DNA of 64,000 nucleotides from Pelobates cultripes (Eukaryota > Chordata > Amphibia > Anura > Pelobatidae), in contig OW240912.1 in the NCBI GenBank assembly GCA_933207985.1, forward strand, positions 198,521,515-198,585,514. Reading direction: 5' to 3'. A program made the translations under genes and the position numbers. Under the pieces are notes generated by a model. It saw only the letters and a program-made list of their open reading frames with translations. It did not search any database and had not been told where the DNA came from. Of the stretch, positions 1 to 11,035 are shown in pieces; positions within the stretch are counted from its first letter, which is position 1; each line of letters starts with the position of its first letter.

Positions 1-218
1 GCGTGAGGATGTCCAGCATCAGTTAGGCGACTAAAAGTCGCCTAATGGCCCAGAAGTCCTTCTAGTGGCTGTTTGGTAGACAGCCGTTAGTGGTGGAGTT
101 AACCCACCTATCGAATTATTGCAGTTTCTTAAAAACTGCAATAATTAGCATTGTAGGGTTCAGGGACACCTCACTTCAATGAGTTGAAGTGATCTGTTTG
201 CCTATAGTGTCCCTTTAA
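1..218. mobile_element. TTAA-flanked MITE, right-end fragment
   Basis: The piece ends in a CTATAGTGTCCCTTTAA terminus at 218. It shares its interior (CTAGTGGCTG…AGACAGCC, a GCAGTTT…AAACTGC hairpin, a GAAGTGATCTG block) with copies at 6207-6605, 6752-7158 and 38350-38686. The left part is outside the window. The TTAA ends suggest a piggyBac-type non-autonomous family. It has no coding capacity and lies in intron 6 of ppt1. Confidence 0.6.
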
Positions 219-1131
219 AACTTTCTTTTTTGCACAATCTGTTTAATTTATCTCCTGTTAAAAGCCCGCAGGAGCCTCTTGTGCATGCTAAAAGTTCAAT
301 TAACAGAGCAGAAGATAAAAACTACCAAAAAGTTAGCACATTGTGCTGTAAGATCCATATTGAAAATTAAATCATTATTTTTCCATGCAGGTTCTGGGTG
401 AGTCAAGCCAAGGGTGATGTGGCTATGGCTGCATAAAAGAGAAATAAAAGTGATTTATCTAATTGGCAGAGAATTGAGAAGTGAGCCTGCAGGGGCATTA
501 TCAATACACACACACACACACACACAAAAAAAAAAAAAAAAGGTGAATGGGTGAGATTACTATACATGCCTCAGCACTTTTCAAAGGAATGCATTGGAAT
601 CTACTGTGTACATGTGTTAATGTCATCACACGTCACTAGCAGGATATGCATGCACTTACGTGTATGCTCAGTACTAATTTAAACAGCAACATCCTTGATG
701 CAGAGTAAGCAACAAGGAGGGTATGCAAAGTGGCTAATTTGTTTAGTTTTTGTTTGTTTGTTTGTACCCATTTATATTTAAATACATAATCAAAAACCTT
801 CATTAAGTGTCGCTTTAAAATACATTTGCATCCTCTACTGACAAGTTTTCTACTCCAGTAAGTCTGGTTTGCTTAAAACCAAACAGGTATGTCAGTGTTT
901 GTTTCACACAAATGAGCCCTATATTTTCATTCATGATCAATATATGTGATCTGGAATGAAACCAATGCGTTTGTGACTGCAGGAAGAGAGAGAAGATTTC
1001 TTGCTGTCTGGGGACTCTTAGATTGAGTTCACCATCATAATGAGGCTTTCTGTAAATAAATATGTTATTTTTAGTGAGTTTAAGGTCTCAAACAAACATA
1101 TTGTGATATTTTACATAAATGGATCACTCAC
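219..1131. other. ppt1 intron 6 (partial), no gene seen
   Basis: Between the MITE fragment and the ppt1 exon 6 donor I see only AT-rich non-coding sequence, with an (AC)n/A-rich microsatellite at about 505-541. I looked on the minus strand for the next ppt1 exon and found none, so intron 6 continues past the left edge. Confidence 0.6.
505..541. repeat. (AC)n microsatellite with A-tract
   Basis: About ten AC dinucleotides run directly into about 16 A residues. This is simple-sequence DNA inside a ppt1 intron. Confidence 0.85.
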
Positions 1132-1222
1132 TCTCTCCTGATTGATATCGGCAAGGAAAATGCTGTTCTTTTGGTAGGCCTCTTCATTGAGCGGATCATG
1201 CCAATATTCTGCTTGCACCAGA
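1132..1222 (-). CDS. ppt1: ppt1 exon 6
   Basis: The exon is 91 bp and encodes [17 protein letters not shown] followed by FLADINQER, ending at AGA|GTGAGT. The mammalian N-glycosylation sequon in this segment (N-H-S before IFLAD) is not kept; this copy reads K-N-S there. That comparison rests on my memory of the human protein. Confidence 0.95.
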
Positions 1223-4200
1223 CTGTATTGAAATGCACACATAGGTTTTGTGTTAAGATAGAGACTTTGCAACTCTGTTCCTCAACATAGAAAGTATTCC
1301 CACGAAAACTCACTGTTCCTGTACGGGTTTGGTGTAGGCTCCAGAATTCAGCAGCTTTCTTATCCAGTCACATATATGGGACACTTCTCCAGGACAATGG
1401 GGGAGGCCATATACACCTAGACACATGGTACACAGACAGACAATCTTAATGAAAGCCTTTATAAAAATATTGCATGGAGTAAGTGTGCCTGCAGGGAAAT
1501 AATGCTCTTTGGTGGTAGAAAAAGGAACACTTCAGAGCCCTGGAGCACTTTTGCTTGCTGAAATGCTTTCTGTGTGAAGAGTATGTCTTCCCCATATTAC
1601 AAAAGTGCAGATTTCAATAGAAATAAGCACTTTTTTAAACTAATCTTGTTACGCATCCTTGGCTGTCAGACAACAGATCATGCTACTTCCTGGTTTGTTT
1701 AGCTCAGTGAAGCTAAACTCGAGGGGCAGCAATTGCCCAGAGCACCTGCCTTGCAAAAATGTCTAATTGAGCTGCACTGAATGGGTAGACTCTGGGGTGT
1801 CAAGGAGAACACCATTTGTGTTGATAGACATCTCCTGAACATTTTGACATAAAACCAGGGAAGGCACACAGACTATAGGCAATATAATAGTGGCTATATG
1901 TCCAGAGTGCCCCATTTATAGTCGGACAGTAAAATCAGTTCTAGGCATATTACATGGATGCTATCAGCTGCTTAAGCTAAATTATAGGGTGAAGGCGTTC
2001 TGAGGACAAATAAGTTTATGGTGTTGATTATACCAGGCTTGTTGCCATCTTTATTCTGGTTAAGGATAAAAAGATAAAAGAATATTTAAAAAAAAACAAA
2101 AAAAAAAAACACAACACACCTCTCCAAGGTGAAGGCAATATAGGTTGGTTAAAGGAATACCGTGGACACTATAACAACTTTACTGGTATAAAGTTTTAAT
2201 TGTGCCAGGAAGTTCCTTGCTCCAACTTACAGTCAGTGGATAAATCATTATTAACAGTGCTCAAGGGAGCACAGCAAGAAAGCTTGAAAATTACAGCAGC
2301 CATACTGGACCCAGGGAAAGGAAATAATTTCTGTGTGTGAGAGGAATGTGCGTATCTGTCAATATCAGCATGTGTGTCTGTGAGTGTGTGTTTGTGTCTG
2401 TAATTTTTGGTGTTGACAAGCTGGCAATCATAGGACCAGTGTTATCTAAACATTAGGGGCCCCTGGTTAGAGCAGTGCACTGGTTCCCTGCCTACACACA
2501 ACTCACAGGATAAAAAATTTAAATTATAGATAAAATTAAGCTTATATTTATTAGTATCTCCAACAAATGCAATACATACACCGACTGTTGAATACACACG
2601 CGCACTCACACAGTGCGCTAAATACACGCACACACAGACTGCTAAATATGTATAGTCCGCTGAATACACACACACACACACTGAGGGGTGCATGTTGCAG
2701 AGTTTGAGGGGGGGCAGGTAGCAAAGATTTTTTTTTTTTTAATTTAGTTTTATTAATAATCCTATACATTAATAAAATCTTCATTTCCCCCCTCCCTTCT
2801 TACCTTTGGTAAAGAAGCGGGGGACTCAGCCAATGGTGGTCCATTGATGGTAAGTTCTATGCAGTCTGCAGCTCGTCTGGCTGCAGACTCTCCTGTACTA
2901 CTGCATGCAGAAGGCTGCGTGGAGCATTGTCATGGTAACGCTCCACATAGCCTGCTTGTGGGAGATGCGATCTGCTTCCCAGGTCCCTCCCTCTGCCTCC
3001 GGGTCCTCCCGCCCCGATCGAAAGGGCCTTGGGCCGATGAGAGAGATCTCTTATCTCCTCACAAGCCAGAGATGGCCCACAACCATTAAACAGGGCCGGC
3101 TCTCCATGGGCCGGTAGGGGAGATCAAATGATCTCCAATCTGCCTAGGCACGCTGGGCAGCGGGGTGGGGCCCCCAGGCAACTGCCCAGTGTGCCCATGG
3201 GGAAAGACGGCCCTGCATAGGACACATTTTGTATAGGCCGGTTTTAAAAGGTTTGTGAAAGATAAAAAAAAAAAGAAAGAAAAAATAAAATAAAGGAAGG
3301 TGGCAGATTGAAAAAAAAAAGAGTGAGGCAGTTAAGGTAGTATGGAATTACAATGGATACGGAGCAAAGAATTGAGGACCACTGCTCTATTTTATCTCTA
3401 CAAAAAGTGTGTACAAGTATAAAAATAAGGTATGCAACGCAACCAAAGTGTAAGGGCATATGACAGGTCCTTTCACAACCAAAGCATTTCACCCCTGTAC
3501 TCAAAGAATAGGACAGCTGTAACCAATACACAAAGAGAGGAATGTGCTCCATTTGCAACACTAGCAGATTGTGAACTACCATTACTGTGTCTCTCGCAAA
3601 GTGCTGGAGTATTTGCTTTATTTTCTAGAATCCTGTGGCAATATGGACCCCACATGCCATAATGCAAATATCATCATCATGTACCATTAGTTTTAAGTAC
3701 ATTTTAAATTGAGCATTTTTCCCATACATATTTCCTGTATCACAACTGAACATGGAGTAAAAAGGGTTGAAATAATTTTCTCCAAATTTAGCCTTTTATG
3801 CCTATGCAAATTTCCAGTGTTCTAAATTACTAATGAAAACATTGTTAAATACAAATTTAGCACAATTTTCTGTTCCAATACTGGCAATACCTTGATGTTG
3901 GCCACCAATGGAGATCAAGTTATGCATGGGAGGAGAAGGACATCTCTGGGCCACAGCTCTCCTGAGAAAACATGAGACAAGGGTTAGCATAGATTTTTTC
4001 TTTTTTAATCCAGCTCCACTGTTATAACACTCCACAAAATGACACTTACAGGAACTGACCCCCTTGTGAGAATCCCATGCTGTTGTAGCCCTGCTGTAGC
4101 TTGGGATCTTTTGCTAGCTGCTCACAAACTCTAGCCACCTGCTCATTCACATTGAGAAAGAAACTATTTTCCATGTCCTATAAGAAAATTAGATTAAGTT

Positions 4201-4687
4201 CTGCTGGACATCACACATTATGGCAAAGCAGGCAACATACTGAAATCCTGCCCTCCATAGTGTGCCCGGTCATACCTGAGTAATACTGTTCCCAATCTCC
4301 AGAGAAAGCACATAAACCCCAGGAATCTGCCTTTCGACCATTTTCTTAATGGCTCCCATACTGAAGGGGTTACAGCAAGAGTCACCTGGTAAAGTACACA
4401 ATAATAATAATAATAATAAATACAAAGAGAAACGTAGGTACAAAATCCGTTTACAAAAAAAAATTTTTTTTAAATCAAAGACGTATCTCCCCTAGGGTAA
4501 AATGCAGAAAAGTATTGGAAGACCTGCAAACTAATAAATACAATTAGTGGAAATGAAGAAGGCTTTGTTGCTTACCCATTCCGTGCCATATAACAAGCGG
4601 TACCGGTTCCCCATCGCTTTTCTGAACGGGACTTCCCTGCACTAAAAGCAGGCAGATAGAGAGCACCCAGACAGCGAACACAGACAT
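1132..4687 (-). CDS. ppt1: ppt1, palmitoyl-protein thioesterase 1 (5' six exons, partial)
   Basis: PPT1 is a lysosomal alpha/beta-hydrolase that removes thioester-linked fatty acyl groups from cysteines of proteins during lysosomal breakdown. Six exons are visible: 4576-4687, 4276-4385, 4050-4177, 3891-3961, 1314-1416 and 1132-1222. Together they encode 205 residues of a protein usually near 300. Every intron starts GT and ends AG, and the phases join without a break. Residues 1-18 look like a signal peptide. VIWHGMGDSCCNP (residues 32-44) and the nucleophile elbow GFSQG (Ser111) are family signatures. The catalytic Asp and His lie in exons off the left edge. The ATG chosen is the only one that gives a signal peptide in frame with VIWHGMG. 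Exons 1-4 fit in about 800 bp; intron 4 (2.47 kb) holds the repeats. No break is seen in the visible part. Confidence 0.96.
1314..1416 (-). CDS. ppt1: ppt1 exon 5
   Basis: The exon is 103 bp and encodes [11 protein letters not shown], then [17 protein letters not shown], which match the PPT1 segment after the GGQHQG strand. The acceptor is TCTAG|GTG and the donor CA|GTGAGT. It is separated from exon 6 by an intron of only 91 bp. Confidence 0.95.
2040..2250. repeat. dispersed repeat, copy 1 (ppt1 intron 4)
   Basis: The block running from GATAAAAGAATATTTAAAA, through CTCCAAGGTGAAGGCAATAT and GGACACTATAACAACTTT, to TTCCTTGCTCCAACTTACA recurs in the same order and orientation at about 5339-5490. 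It looks like one end of a MITE of the AAAGGAATACYGTGGACAC type. No coding content. Confidence 0.6.
2575..2690. repeat. CA-rich low-complexity DNA
   Basis: Interrupted ACAC/CACA runs alternate with GCTAAATA-like spacers. The two overlapping open frames across it are compositional and not genes. Confidence 0.6.
3091..3215. mobile_element. 125-bp MITE with CAGGGCCG inverted ends (hAT-like)
   Basis: The left end CAGGGCCGGCTCTCC and the reverse complement of the right end, CAGGGCCGTCTTTCC, match at 12 of 15 positions. The interior is GC-rich. The flanks show no clean 8-bp duplication. It lies in ppt1 intron 4. Confidence 0.6.
3891..3961 (-). CDS. ppt1: ppt1 exon 4
   Basis: The exon is 71 bp and encodes [11 protein letters not shown] followed by [11 protein letters not shown], the most conserved stretch of the family. 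It is flanked by CTCAG acceptor and AAG|GTATT donor sequences. Confidence 0.95.
4050..4177 (-). CDS. ppt1: ppt1 exon 3 (catalytic serine)
   Basis: The exon is 128 bp and carries [19 protein letters not shown], then the nucleophile elbow GFSQGGQF with the active-site serine. The acceptor is TATAG|GACATG and the donor CCT|GTAAGT. The flanking introns are 98 and 88 bp. Confidence 0.95.
4276..4385 (-). CDS. ppt1: ppt1 exon 2
   Basis: The exon is 110 bp: two bases, then 36 codons. It encodes [17 protein letters not shown] followed by [12 protein letters not shown], colinear with known PPT1. The acceptor is CCAG|GTGAC and the donor CAG|GTATG. The intron towards exon 1 is 190 bp. Confidence 0.95.
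4576..4687 (-). CDS. ppt1: ppt1 exon 1 (start codon and signal peptide)
   Basis: The exon holds 37 codons plus one base. It begins with ATG and a hydrophobic leader ([11 protein letters not shown]), then a short acidic linker and the strand [10 protein letters not shown]. The donor reads GG|GTAAGC. The split glycine is completed by exon 2. Confidence 0.95.
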
Positions 4688-5338
4688 CTTAGCCAGATTA
4701 ACAATGTCTCATGACAAGACACACTTCCGGGTTCCATCACATGACTCTGTCAGGTGATCTCTAACTTGTAAATAGTCTATCATTTTAATTCGTATATATG
4801 GCCTTAAGCACATATATTGACATTCTATAGATCGTTTATTGTATATACTTGTATATGTTTCTCGTACATGTTACATCAATTCAAAGTTATGGAAAACACG
4901 AGACTTGTTAGTTCCATGTCTGACCACTAGAGGGCATGTGGCGTGCAAGTGTTCAAATGGAAAAACGAAGAAGAGAATATTCTCCAACACTTATCTTGTG
5001 CTATTACTACACATAACCGCTATTTTAGTAGTATACAGTAGGATATAAACAAATTTATCTAGTCTCATAACAAAGAGCATTGCACTCTTACAGTTACAAA
5101 GTACTGGAGACCTTTGTGTTATGAACATAGAAACGTATTAGATTCACTAGATGTTTATAAATATTTTGACCAACTTTCTCTGAGTTTATGATGATGTCCC
5201 CATCAAAGGCATTATTTACCTGTCATATAATTCATGTTTCTCTATTATATATTCACTATTTCAATAGGAGTGTAGAACAGGAGGATATAGCCCAATGTGA
5301 CCAAGAGTGATGTCCAGGTATAGTCTGGTGAAGGCTAA
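4688..5338. other. ppt1 upstream region, nothing identified
   Basis: This is the region 5' of the ppt1 start codon on the minus strand and presumably holds its promoter. I see no TATA box or clear CpG island, and no exon of a divergent neighbour. Confidence 0.4.
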
Positions 5339-5490
5339 AGCAATAAAAGAATATAAAACTCTCCAAGCTGAAGGCAATAAAGGTTGGTGAAAGGAATACT
5401 CTGGAGTGGACACTGTAACAACTTATTGGTTTATAAAGTTGTCATGGTGCCAGAAAGTTCCTTGCTCCAACTTACCTTCAGTGGTTAAAC
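5339..5490. repeat. dispersed repeat, copy 2
   Basis: This copy matches 2040-2250 in the same orientation (AATAAAAGAATAT, AGCTGAAGGCAATAAAGG, TTCCTTGCTCCAACTTAC). It shows the same order of blocks with scattered substitutions. Confidence 0.6.
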
Positions 5491-5724
5491 CATCATCAAA
5501 TGCAGGGCTCAACAAATCCCTAGCCCAAGGTCGCCATGGCAGCTAAGAATTTTGTTCTGGTGCCTTGGTGTTGGTCAGCCCGTTGAGCGGACGCGACCGG
5601 CTGAGGGAGCATGGATCAGTAATCTTCTTGTAGTTCTTGCTCTGCTCCTTTGTGCGCTGTGTGTGTCTGTCAATGTGTGTCAGTCAGTGCGTATGTGTGT
5701 CTGTCAGTGAGCGTACGTGTTTGT

Positions 5725-5815
5725 CAGTGGGTGTTTAATATTATTATTTTATTATTTATATAGCGCCATCAGATTCCGTAGCGCTGTACAATTAATAGTT
5801 ATCAGGCCCTCTGAA
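5725..5815 (-). mobile_element. 3' tail of an L2/CR1-type LINE
   Basis: The TTATTATTTTATTATTTATA stretch followed by TAGCGCCATCAGATTCCGTA is the reverse complement of the 3' end of the longer LINE at 48137-49105 (TAGCACCATCAAATTCCACA). It is a short 5'-truncated copy pointing to the minus strand. Confidence 0.6.
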
Positions 5816-5819
5816 TGAA

Positions 5820-6005
5820 GGGCTGCACTGGACTAGGAATCACATCTAGTGCTGTCACTAGAGGTGCTACTAGGCAGCAATGTATACACTGCCTTTTTTT
5901 CTGAAAAGGCAGCTTTTACAGTGTTCAGCCTCCAGGGACAGGATATAAACACCAGAACAACTTATTTAAGCTGTAGCGGTTCTGGTGACTATAGTGACCC
6001 TTTAA
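5820..6005. mobile_element. TTAA MITE fragment
   Basis: The sequence has an internal hairpin (CACTGCC…GGCAG…CAGTG) and ends in GACTATAGTGACCCTTTAA at 6005, the terminus shared by the other TTAA MITEs here. The left end is not clear. Confidence 0.5.
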
Positions 6006-6044
6006 GAATTCTATTTTTATCATTGAAAATGAAACCTTGTTAGT

Positions 6045-6124
6045 TTAACCCCTTAAGGACACATCACATGTGTGACATGTCATGATTCCATTTTATTCCA
6101 GAAGTTTGGTCTTTAACGGGTTAA
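6045..6124. mobile_element. 80-bp palindromic TTAA MITE
   Basis: It starts TTAACCCCTTAAGGAC and ends TTAACGGGTTAA, with a CACATGTGTGACATGTCATG core. A second copy in the opposite orientation lies at 47586-47665. TTAA at both ends suits a piggyBac-type target duplication. Confidence 0.75.
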
Positions 6125-6206
6125 AAAAACAACCTGTCTTTTTTTAGCTGGCTCCTAGGTTTCAAGCAAATTTGTAAATCCCTGATCAAATGGTTTATCC
6201 AAAGTC

Positions 6207-6605
6207 TTAAAGAAGAACTGCCAGGAAAACAAACTTGTTTTCCTGGCACTATATGGTTATTAGGTCCCCCACCCTATCTAAGGGGCCACCTCCCGCTGGG
6301 CTGAAGGGGTTAAAACCCCTTCCGCCACTTACATTAATCCAGTGCGGGGCCGAAATCAGCTCCGAATGCGCATGCGCAGCCATAGGCGCGCACGCATTCA
6401 AACGGCCCATAGAAAAGCATTACTCAATCGTCCAGAATCGCGGAAGCGGCCTCTAGTGGCTGTCAGGGAGACAGCCACTAGAGGCTGGATTAACCCTCAA
6501 ACTGATATGATATGTTTACAGCTGCATGGTTAAAACTAGGGGGACCTGACACCCAGACCATTTCATTCAGCTGAAGTGGTCTGGTTGCCTATAATGGTCC
6601 TTTAA
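6207..6605. mobile_element. 399-bp TTAA MITE
   Basis: It is bounded by TTAA at 6207 and 6602. The right end reads ATAATGGTCCTTTAA. The interior carries the hairpin GGCTGTCAGGGAGACAGCC and blocks shared with 1-218, 6752-7158 and 38350-38686. Non-coding. Confidence 0.7.
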
Positions 6606-6751
6606 GTTTGATGCCATTAGGTCTGGCCCAGAACTTCAATTGCAGTCCATGGCTTCAATCAGGAAACCAGGAATCAGCTGATATTCACAGCCTATTAGTA
6701 GCTCCCCATACACAAAACGGATATTTTTCTCACTCCAGACTGAAGACTTGA

Positions 6752-7158
6752 TTAAAGGGATACTATAGTGCCAGGAAAACAAAGCCCCTCTCACCCAGCG
6801 CTGAATGGGGTTTAAATCCCTTCAATCACTTAGCTGAATCTAGCGCTGGGTCAGGCTCCCCCAATGCTCCTCCCCCTCTGATATCAGCCCTTGCATTAGG
6901 ATTCCCTATAGGAAAGCATTGTTTCATTGCTTTCCTATGGGTATTTGATTTACGTTGGATGTCCTCATGCACACCGGAAATCCCTCTAGTGGCTGCCTGG
7001 TAGACAGCCACTAGGGATGGAGTTAACACTTAGAGGTAATTACTGCAGTTTCTCAGAAACCACAATAATTACCACTGTAGGGTTAATGGACATGGGACAT
7101 TGTACCCTGACCACTTCAATGAGCTGAAGTGGTCTGGGTACCTATAGTGTTCCTTTAA
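6752..7158. mobile_element. 407-bp TTAA MITE, both ends kept
   Basis: The left end TTAAAGGGATACTATAG matches the reverse complement of the right end (TTAAAGGAACACTATAG) at 15 of 17 positions, flanked by TTAA. It is the best-preserved member of the family in the window. Confidence 0.8.
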
Positions 7159-8149
7159 ATTGTTAAGGTGTCTGGAGTGTCCTTTTAATATATACACTTA
7201 GTTATTTAAATAATATATAGAATCATAAAACATGCTGCAGACCACCTTCTACAATACAAGTCAGTGTTGAGTAAACTGTGTTTCACATACCGCCCAACAT
7301 TTTGAATAGTCATAGAATGACACTTTAAATGACAGTTGCCTCACTCTGCAGACTAAAAAAAGCAGGTAACTATTATTAGTATTATTTTCATATTTACCTG
7401 CTCCTTCTTTCTTATGCTTTCAACATCCACTCCTATGGGTTACACTGATCTAACCAATTAGTGTCCTATCCCTAGAAATTCTGGAAAAGTCCATTAGGCA
7501 TGACTGATAGAATCACACATGCACCTGGAAGATCTCATCAGCTTATAGCATCTTGACAGGGAGAAGAGAGGGGAACGCCATTTAAAGCATGGGCACACTG
7601 GGCAGATAGATATGCCAAGTTTTCAGTATATTATTTGGGGAGATTACTATCCAGGCTCAGCAGAAGCCTAATAAGGCTTGTATTTAATTATGTACACTTT
7701 CGATCTCTCTTTTTACGTTTGTATGATTGTATCTACCAATTTGTCATTATAAATAGATACTGTTTCTATTTCCAGGTAGCATCCTTTCACAGTTTTTAAG
7801 AGGTGTGAACTTTTTTCTTTCTTTTAATACTATTTAGGGTTAAGCCCTGAGACACCACTGGAGTGTCTCACTGGTGTACATATTCTGTGGAGAGAGATAA
7901 TAACCATTTTGTGTGTCTTTCTCCATGGATTTTGCTTCTGTGCTTTGTTCTTTTTTGTTTCTGAAGTATAATGCGCCCTGACAAACTGCACATATTGTTC
8001 AGGGATTGTTTAAGGAACATGACAAAGAGTTCAGGATGTTACCTTGGCCTCCAGGAGGTGGGAGGGTCTGGGAGGGAGGGTCTGCTGCTGGTTGGCTGGA
8101 ATGTGTCTGCTGACTGTGAGGTACAGGGTCAAAGTTTACTCAATGATGA
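7159..8149. other. intergenic, nothing identified
   Basis: AT-rich unique-looking DNA. I see no exon with coding bias and no complete transposon end. Confidence 0.4.
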
Positions 8150-8192
8150 GTCCGCGGCGAACCGTTCGGTGAACCGTTCGGGACATCACTAA
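8150..8192. mobile_element. hAT-like terminus
   Basis: GCGAACCGTTCGGTGAACCG followed by TTCGGGACATCACTA resembles the subterminal GAACGGTTC repeats and terminal GGGACATC-type ends of vertebrate hAT MITEs. I did not find the partner end. Confidence 0.4.
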
Positions 8193-8400
8193 TGCTGGAA
8201 GAACAAATCTAATCCATGGAGGGCCCCACCTCTCAACTTGCAGGACTTAAATGATCTGCTGGTAATGTCTTTGTGCCAGATAACACTTGCTTGAGGTCTT
8301 GTGGAGTCCATGACTTGATGCATCAGAGCTGGTTTGGTGGACCTACATAATATTAAGCGGTTGGTTTTAATGTTGTGGCTGATCATTGCAGTTGCAAGCA
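8193..8400. repeat. dispersed repeat ending in TTTTAATGTTGTGGCTGATC
   Basis: The block GGAGGGCCCCACCTCTCAAC … GTTTTAATGTTGTGGCTGATC is one I recognise as a dispersed element end in fish and frog genomes. I cannot assign its class. The antisense ORF across it (8189-8557) has no domain I know. Confidence 0.4.
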
Positions 8401-9822
8401 TTCCTGAAACAGAAGACAGAAATTTACAGAAGCAGTCAAGGTTGTTATTCTGCTCATGTAAGTGTCTGCTTAAGTAACTGTCCTGTTGAAACATTGAAAC
8501 AATGTCAAATCTGTTATTCAATACCAAAGGAACTGTGCATGTGTGAAAACATCTCAATTTTTATAAAATATGTGAGTGCTGTGTAATTTTAAGTAAAACA
8601 AAACAGCTTTTTCACTCGACCTGCAGGTCTGGGGAAAAAGAATCAGAGAGGATAGTACCAGTCTATCCTGGGTATGAACCCTGTATAAATTAGACAACTA
8701 CAAAATGGTGGAACACTAGGTTCCAAAAACTGGTAAATGTTGTATATAGCATAAAATAAAGTGTTAAATAATGTACGGGGTTAGCTAAGGGAGGGCTAAG
8801 ACTAAAATCAGTAAATGTGTATCTAATCAGGCTTTATTGAGTTGTGCCTCAGATACATTAACTGAAAGAGACAAAATAAGAAATAGCAGATAAGGGGGAA
8901 GGAATCTCAGAGAACGGTCGTAATGGGGGAAACTGGTTCTAATACTGCAGGAAGTAATTATATGGCGGTAGTACTAGGGTTACACTGCATTTCACTTTAA
9001 AGGTTTGGATGATAATCTAGAAGTCTTAACATGATACCTTTCATCTGCCTTAATATGTTACCTTTAACCTTTCCACAAACGGGCTCACCAAAGGGGGTTC
9101 ATCAAGGAGAGTCTGCATATGCTACGTCTGTGATTCTAGAAGCAAAATAAAATAAACAACTGTCCCATAAAGGAAAAGCTGAGTCCGTGTAGATTGCATT
9201 CTTATGAAACCTTCGTTATTTAATTAATATGCTTTAAAGAAGTTTAAAAAAACTCTGCTTCCCAACACTATAACATGAACAGTAAAAGACCGACTCAGCA
9301 AGGGTCTTCAATATAGAGATAAATTCTGTTGACAGTTAGCTTTAGTTTTGTTTTGTTTTTCATTACTTTTACTATACGTGATTGCTTGTATGGATGCAAA
9401 TTGTTATTTACCTAGGGATCTGCAAAATCACAATTGTTATGATTTTGGAAAACTATGAATAAAACAGAAATAAAAAAAATTAAAAAAACTTGGCTTACTC
9501 TGAGGGATTCTGTTTTTTATTTTTTTTTATTTTCTCTCTGTGTCTCAATCTAGTTGTATATTTTAATGGTATTGGAAAAAAAAAGAACAAGTTTAATTGG
9601 GACCAATCAAGGTGTACAGTTTTTCTATTGTGGGACTGGCATTTCTTTTTTTTTTACCTTTAAAGGTTTCTTTTCCCCATATCGCATCCATTTATGAGAG
9701 ATAATTCCTGATTACAGGCAGCATTCCTCATCAGAGATCTAATTTTCTAAGCATAGCTCCTCTTTTTCAATCTCAAGATCTCTCATCCCATCACAGGAAC
9801 CATTACAAATTTTGCGTGCCCA
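8401..9822. other. intergenic, nothing identified
   Basis: No reading frame, terminal repeat or RNA gene can be supported here. A/T homopolymer runs are common at 9470-9660. Confidence 0.4.
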
Positions 9823-10242
9823 TCAGGTATGCTCTGTAGCAGGAGGTCCACGATGCAGACTATGCAGGGCACATAAAGATATAAATCCAACCACCTTGTA
9901 AATTATTATAAGGAGATAAATTGGCATTAGTGGAACTCTGGGTGGTCCATCAGGCCATGACTGATGCATCATGTCAATCATCCATCCTTGTACCAAATTG
10001 TGAGATGGCTCCCCTTGTTTTAAAGAGTGACAATTTACCTTACCCACAGAAATAGTGCCCTGGATCACTGACCATCCAATATTCCAGTTTACTAAGCAGG
10101 GTTCAGAAGGACCCCAACATAACTGATCAGCCTCAATCACATAAGTAACAGCCTTGGAGAGTCCCAATAGATAATACAGTTCACCATGTGGCGCTAACTG
10201 GCCATAAAGTAAGGAGCCATTGTTCCAGGGTTTATTTTGCAA
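9823..10242 (-). CDS. unrecognised 139-codon ORF with one hydrophobic segment
   Basis: I do not recognise this protein. The frame is open for 139 codons and has a natural-looking composition rather than low complexity. It contains the potential N-glycosylation site NNGS near its start, three cysteines in its first half, and a hydrophobic run (YLLIIIYKVVGFISLCAL) about 25 residues before the stop, followed by a short basic tail. An extracellular domain, a membrane anchor and a short tail would suit a viral-type glycoprotein. A purine-rich tract follows downstream on the same strand (about 9590-9680). There is no proof of transcription, and the upstream extension is broken by a stop. A remnant of a decayed element is as likely as a gene. 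Confidence 0.35.
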   Translation of the reverse strand: MQNKPWNNGSLLYGQLAPHGELYYLLGLSKAVTYVIEADQLCWGPSEPCLVNWNIGWSVIQGTISVGKVNCHSLKQGEPSHNLVQGWMIDMMHQSWPDGPPRVPLMPIYLLIIIYKVVGFISLCALHSLHRGPPATEHT

Positions 10243-10777
10243 AACATATTAGGGGCGACCAACAAACATATCATGAAAATATCTTTCTATTATGTAATGA
10301 AATGGTTTTGTTACAGAGCTTTGAAAAATAACTCTCCTGAAATAGGAAGCATGTGTGTGAAGGCTAATGTGGTATGTAGAGGAAAGTACCTTTGATTACA
10401 TTATTGTGATATGCAGAGGAAAGTACCACTGTTTTAAAAATAAAAATGTAATTCACTTTCATTTTCCGTTTGTAAGCTCCGTAAACATGAAATTCGTCAT
10501 CGTTTTAAAGAGACACTCTATTGCATTTTTTAAAATACATCTAAAAAGTCACTATGGTTACATGGTGGAATTTAAATGCAAATCACTTGACTGAAAAGGT
10601 ATGCAACATTCCACTATCCTCCAATAACTAAACTCCAATAAAATAAGACAAATTAGAATGGGCTTAAGGCATTAACCCCAGCTTAATTGAACAAACTAGC
10701 AAATATTTAACAATTAAAAATGTTCTGTCAAGATATATTTATCATGTTTTAATCTGTCCCTCTTCTCTTCCTTACTC
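10243..10777. other. intergenic, nothing identified
   Basis: AT-rich sequence with a short duplication (TGTRGAGGAAAGTACC at about 10375 and 10413). No gene is supported. Confidence 0.4.
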
Positions 10778-11035
10778 TTAAAGGACCACTATAGGCACCC
10801 AGACCACATCAGCTCAGTGAAGTTGAGTTTGAATGGACGGGTTTGAATGCCCGTGCCCCTCTAGCCGAGCATGCGCAACTGACATTGATGGAGGAGGAGA
10901 GGTCACCAGTGCTGAGGCAGCCCGGCGCTGGATTAAGGTAAGCAAATAAATGGTTAATTAACCATTTATTCGCCGTAGAACTGGGCCCTAGTCACCATTT
11001 AGGTGACTAGGGCTCTATAGCAATAGGAATACATA
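10778..11035. mobile_element. TTAA MITE fragment, inverted
   Basis: The fragment opens with TTAAAGGACCACTATAGGCA at 10778, the same terminus as the other MITEs but inverted. It runs into AAATGGTTAATTAACCATTT (a perfect palindrome). The far terminus is not found. Confidence 0.55.

Noticed and set aside
2844..3117. Overlapping plus-strand ORFs of 70-81 codons in ppt1 intron 4
   Set aside because: GC-rich repeat DNA next to a MITE, with no recognisable domain and antisense to a host intron.
4688..11000. Search for a divergent neighbour gene upstream of ppt1 (rlf lies there in mammals, from memory)
   Set aside because: No exon-like conserved code was found on the plus strand; the neighbour may lie beyond the window.
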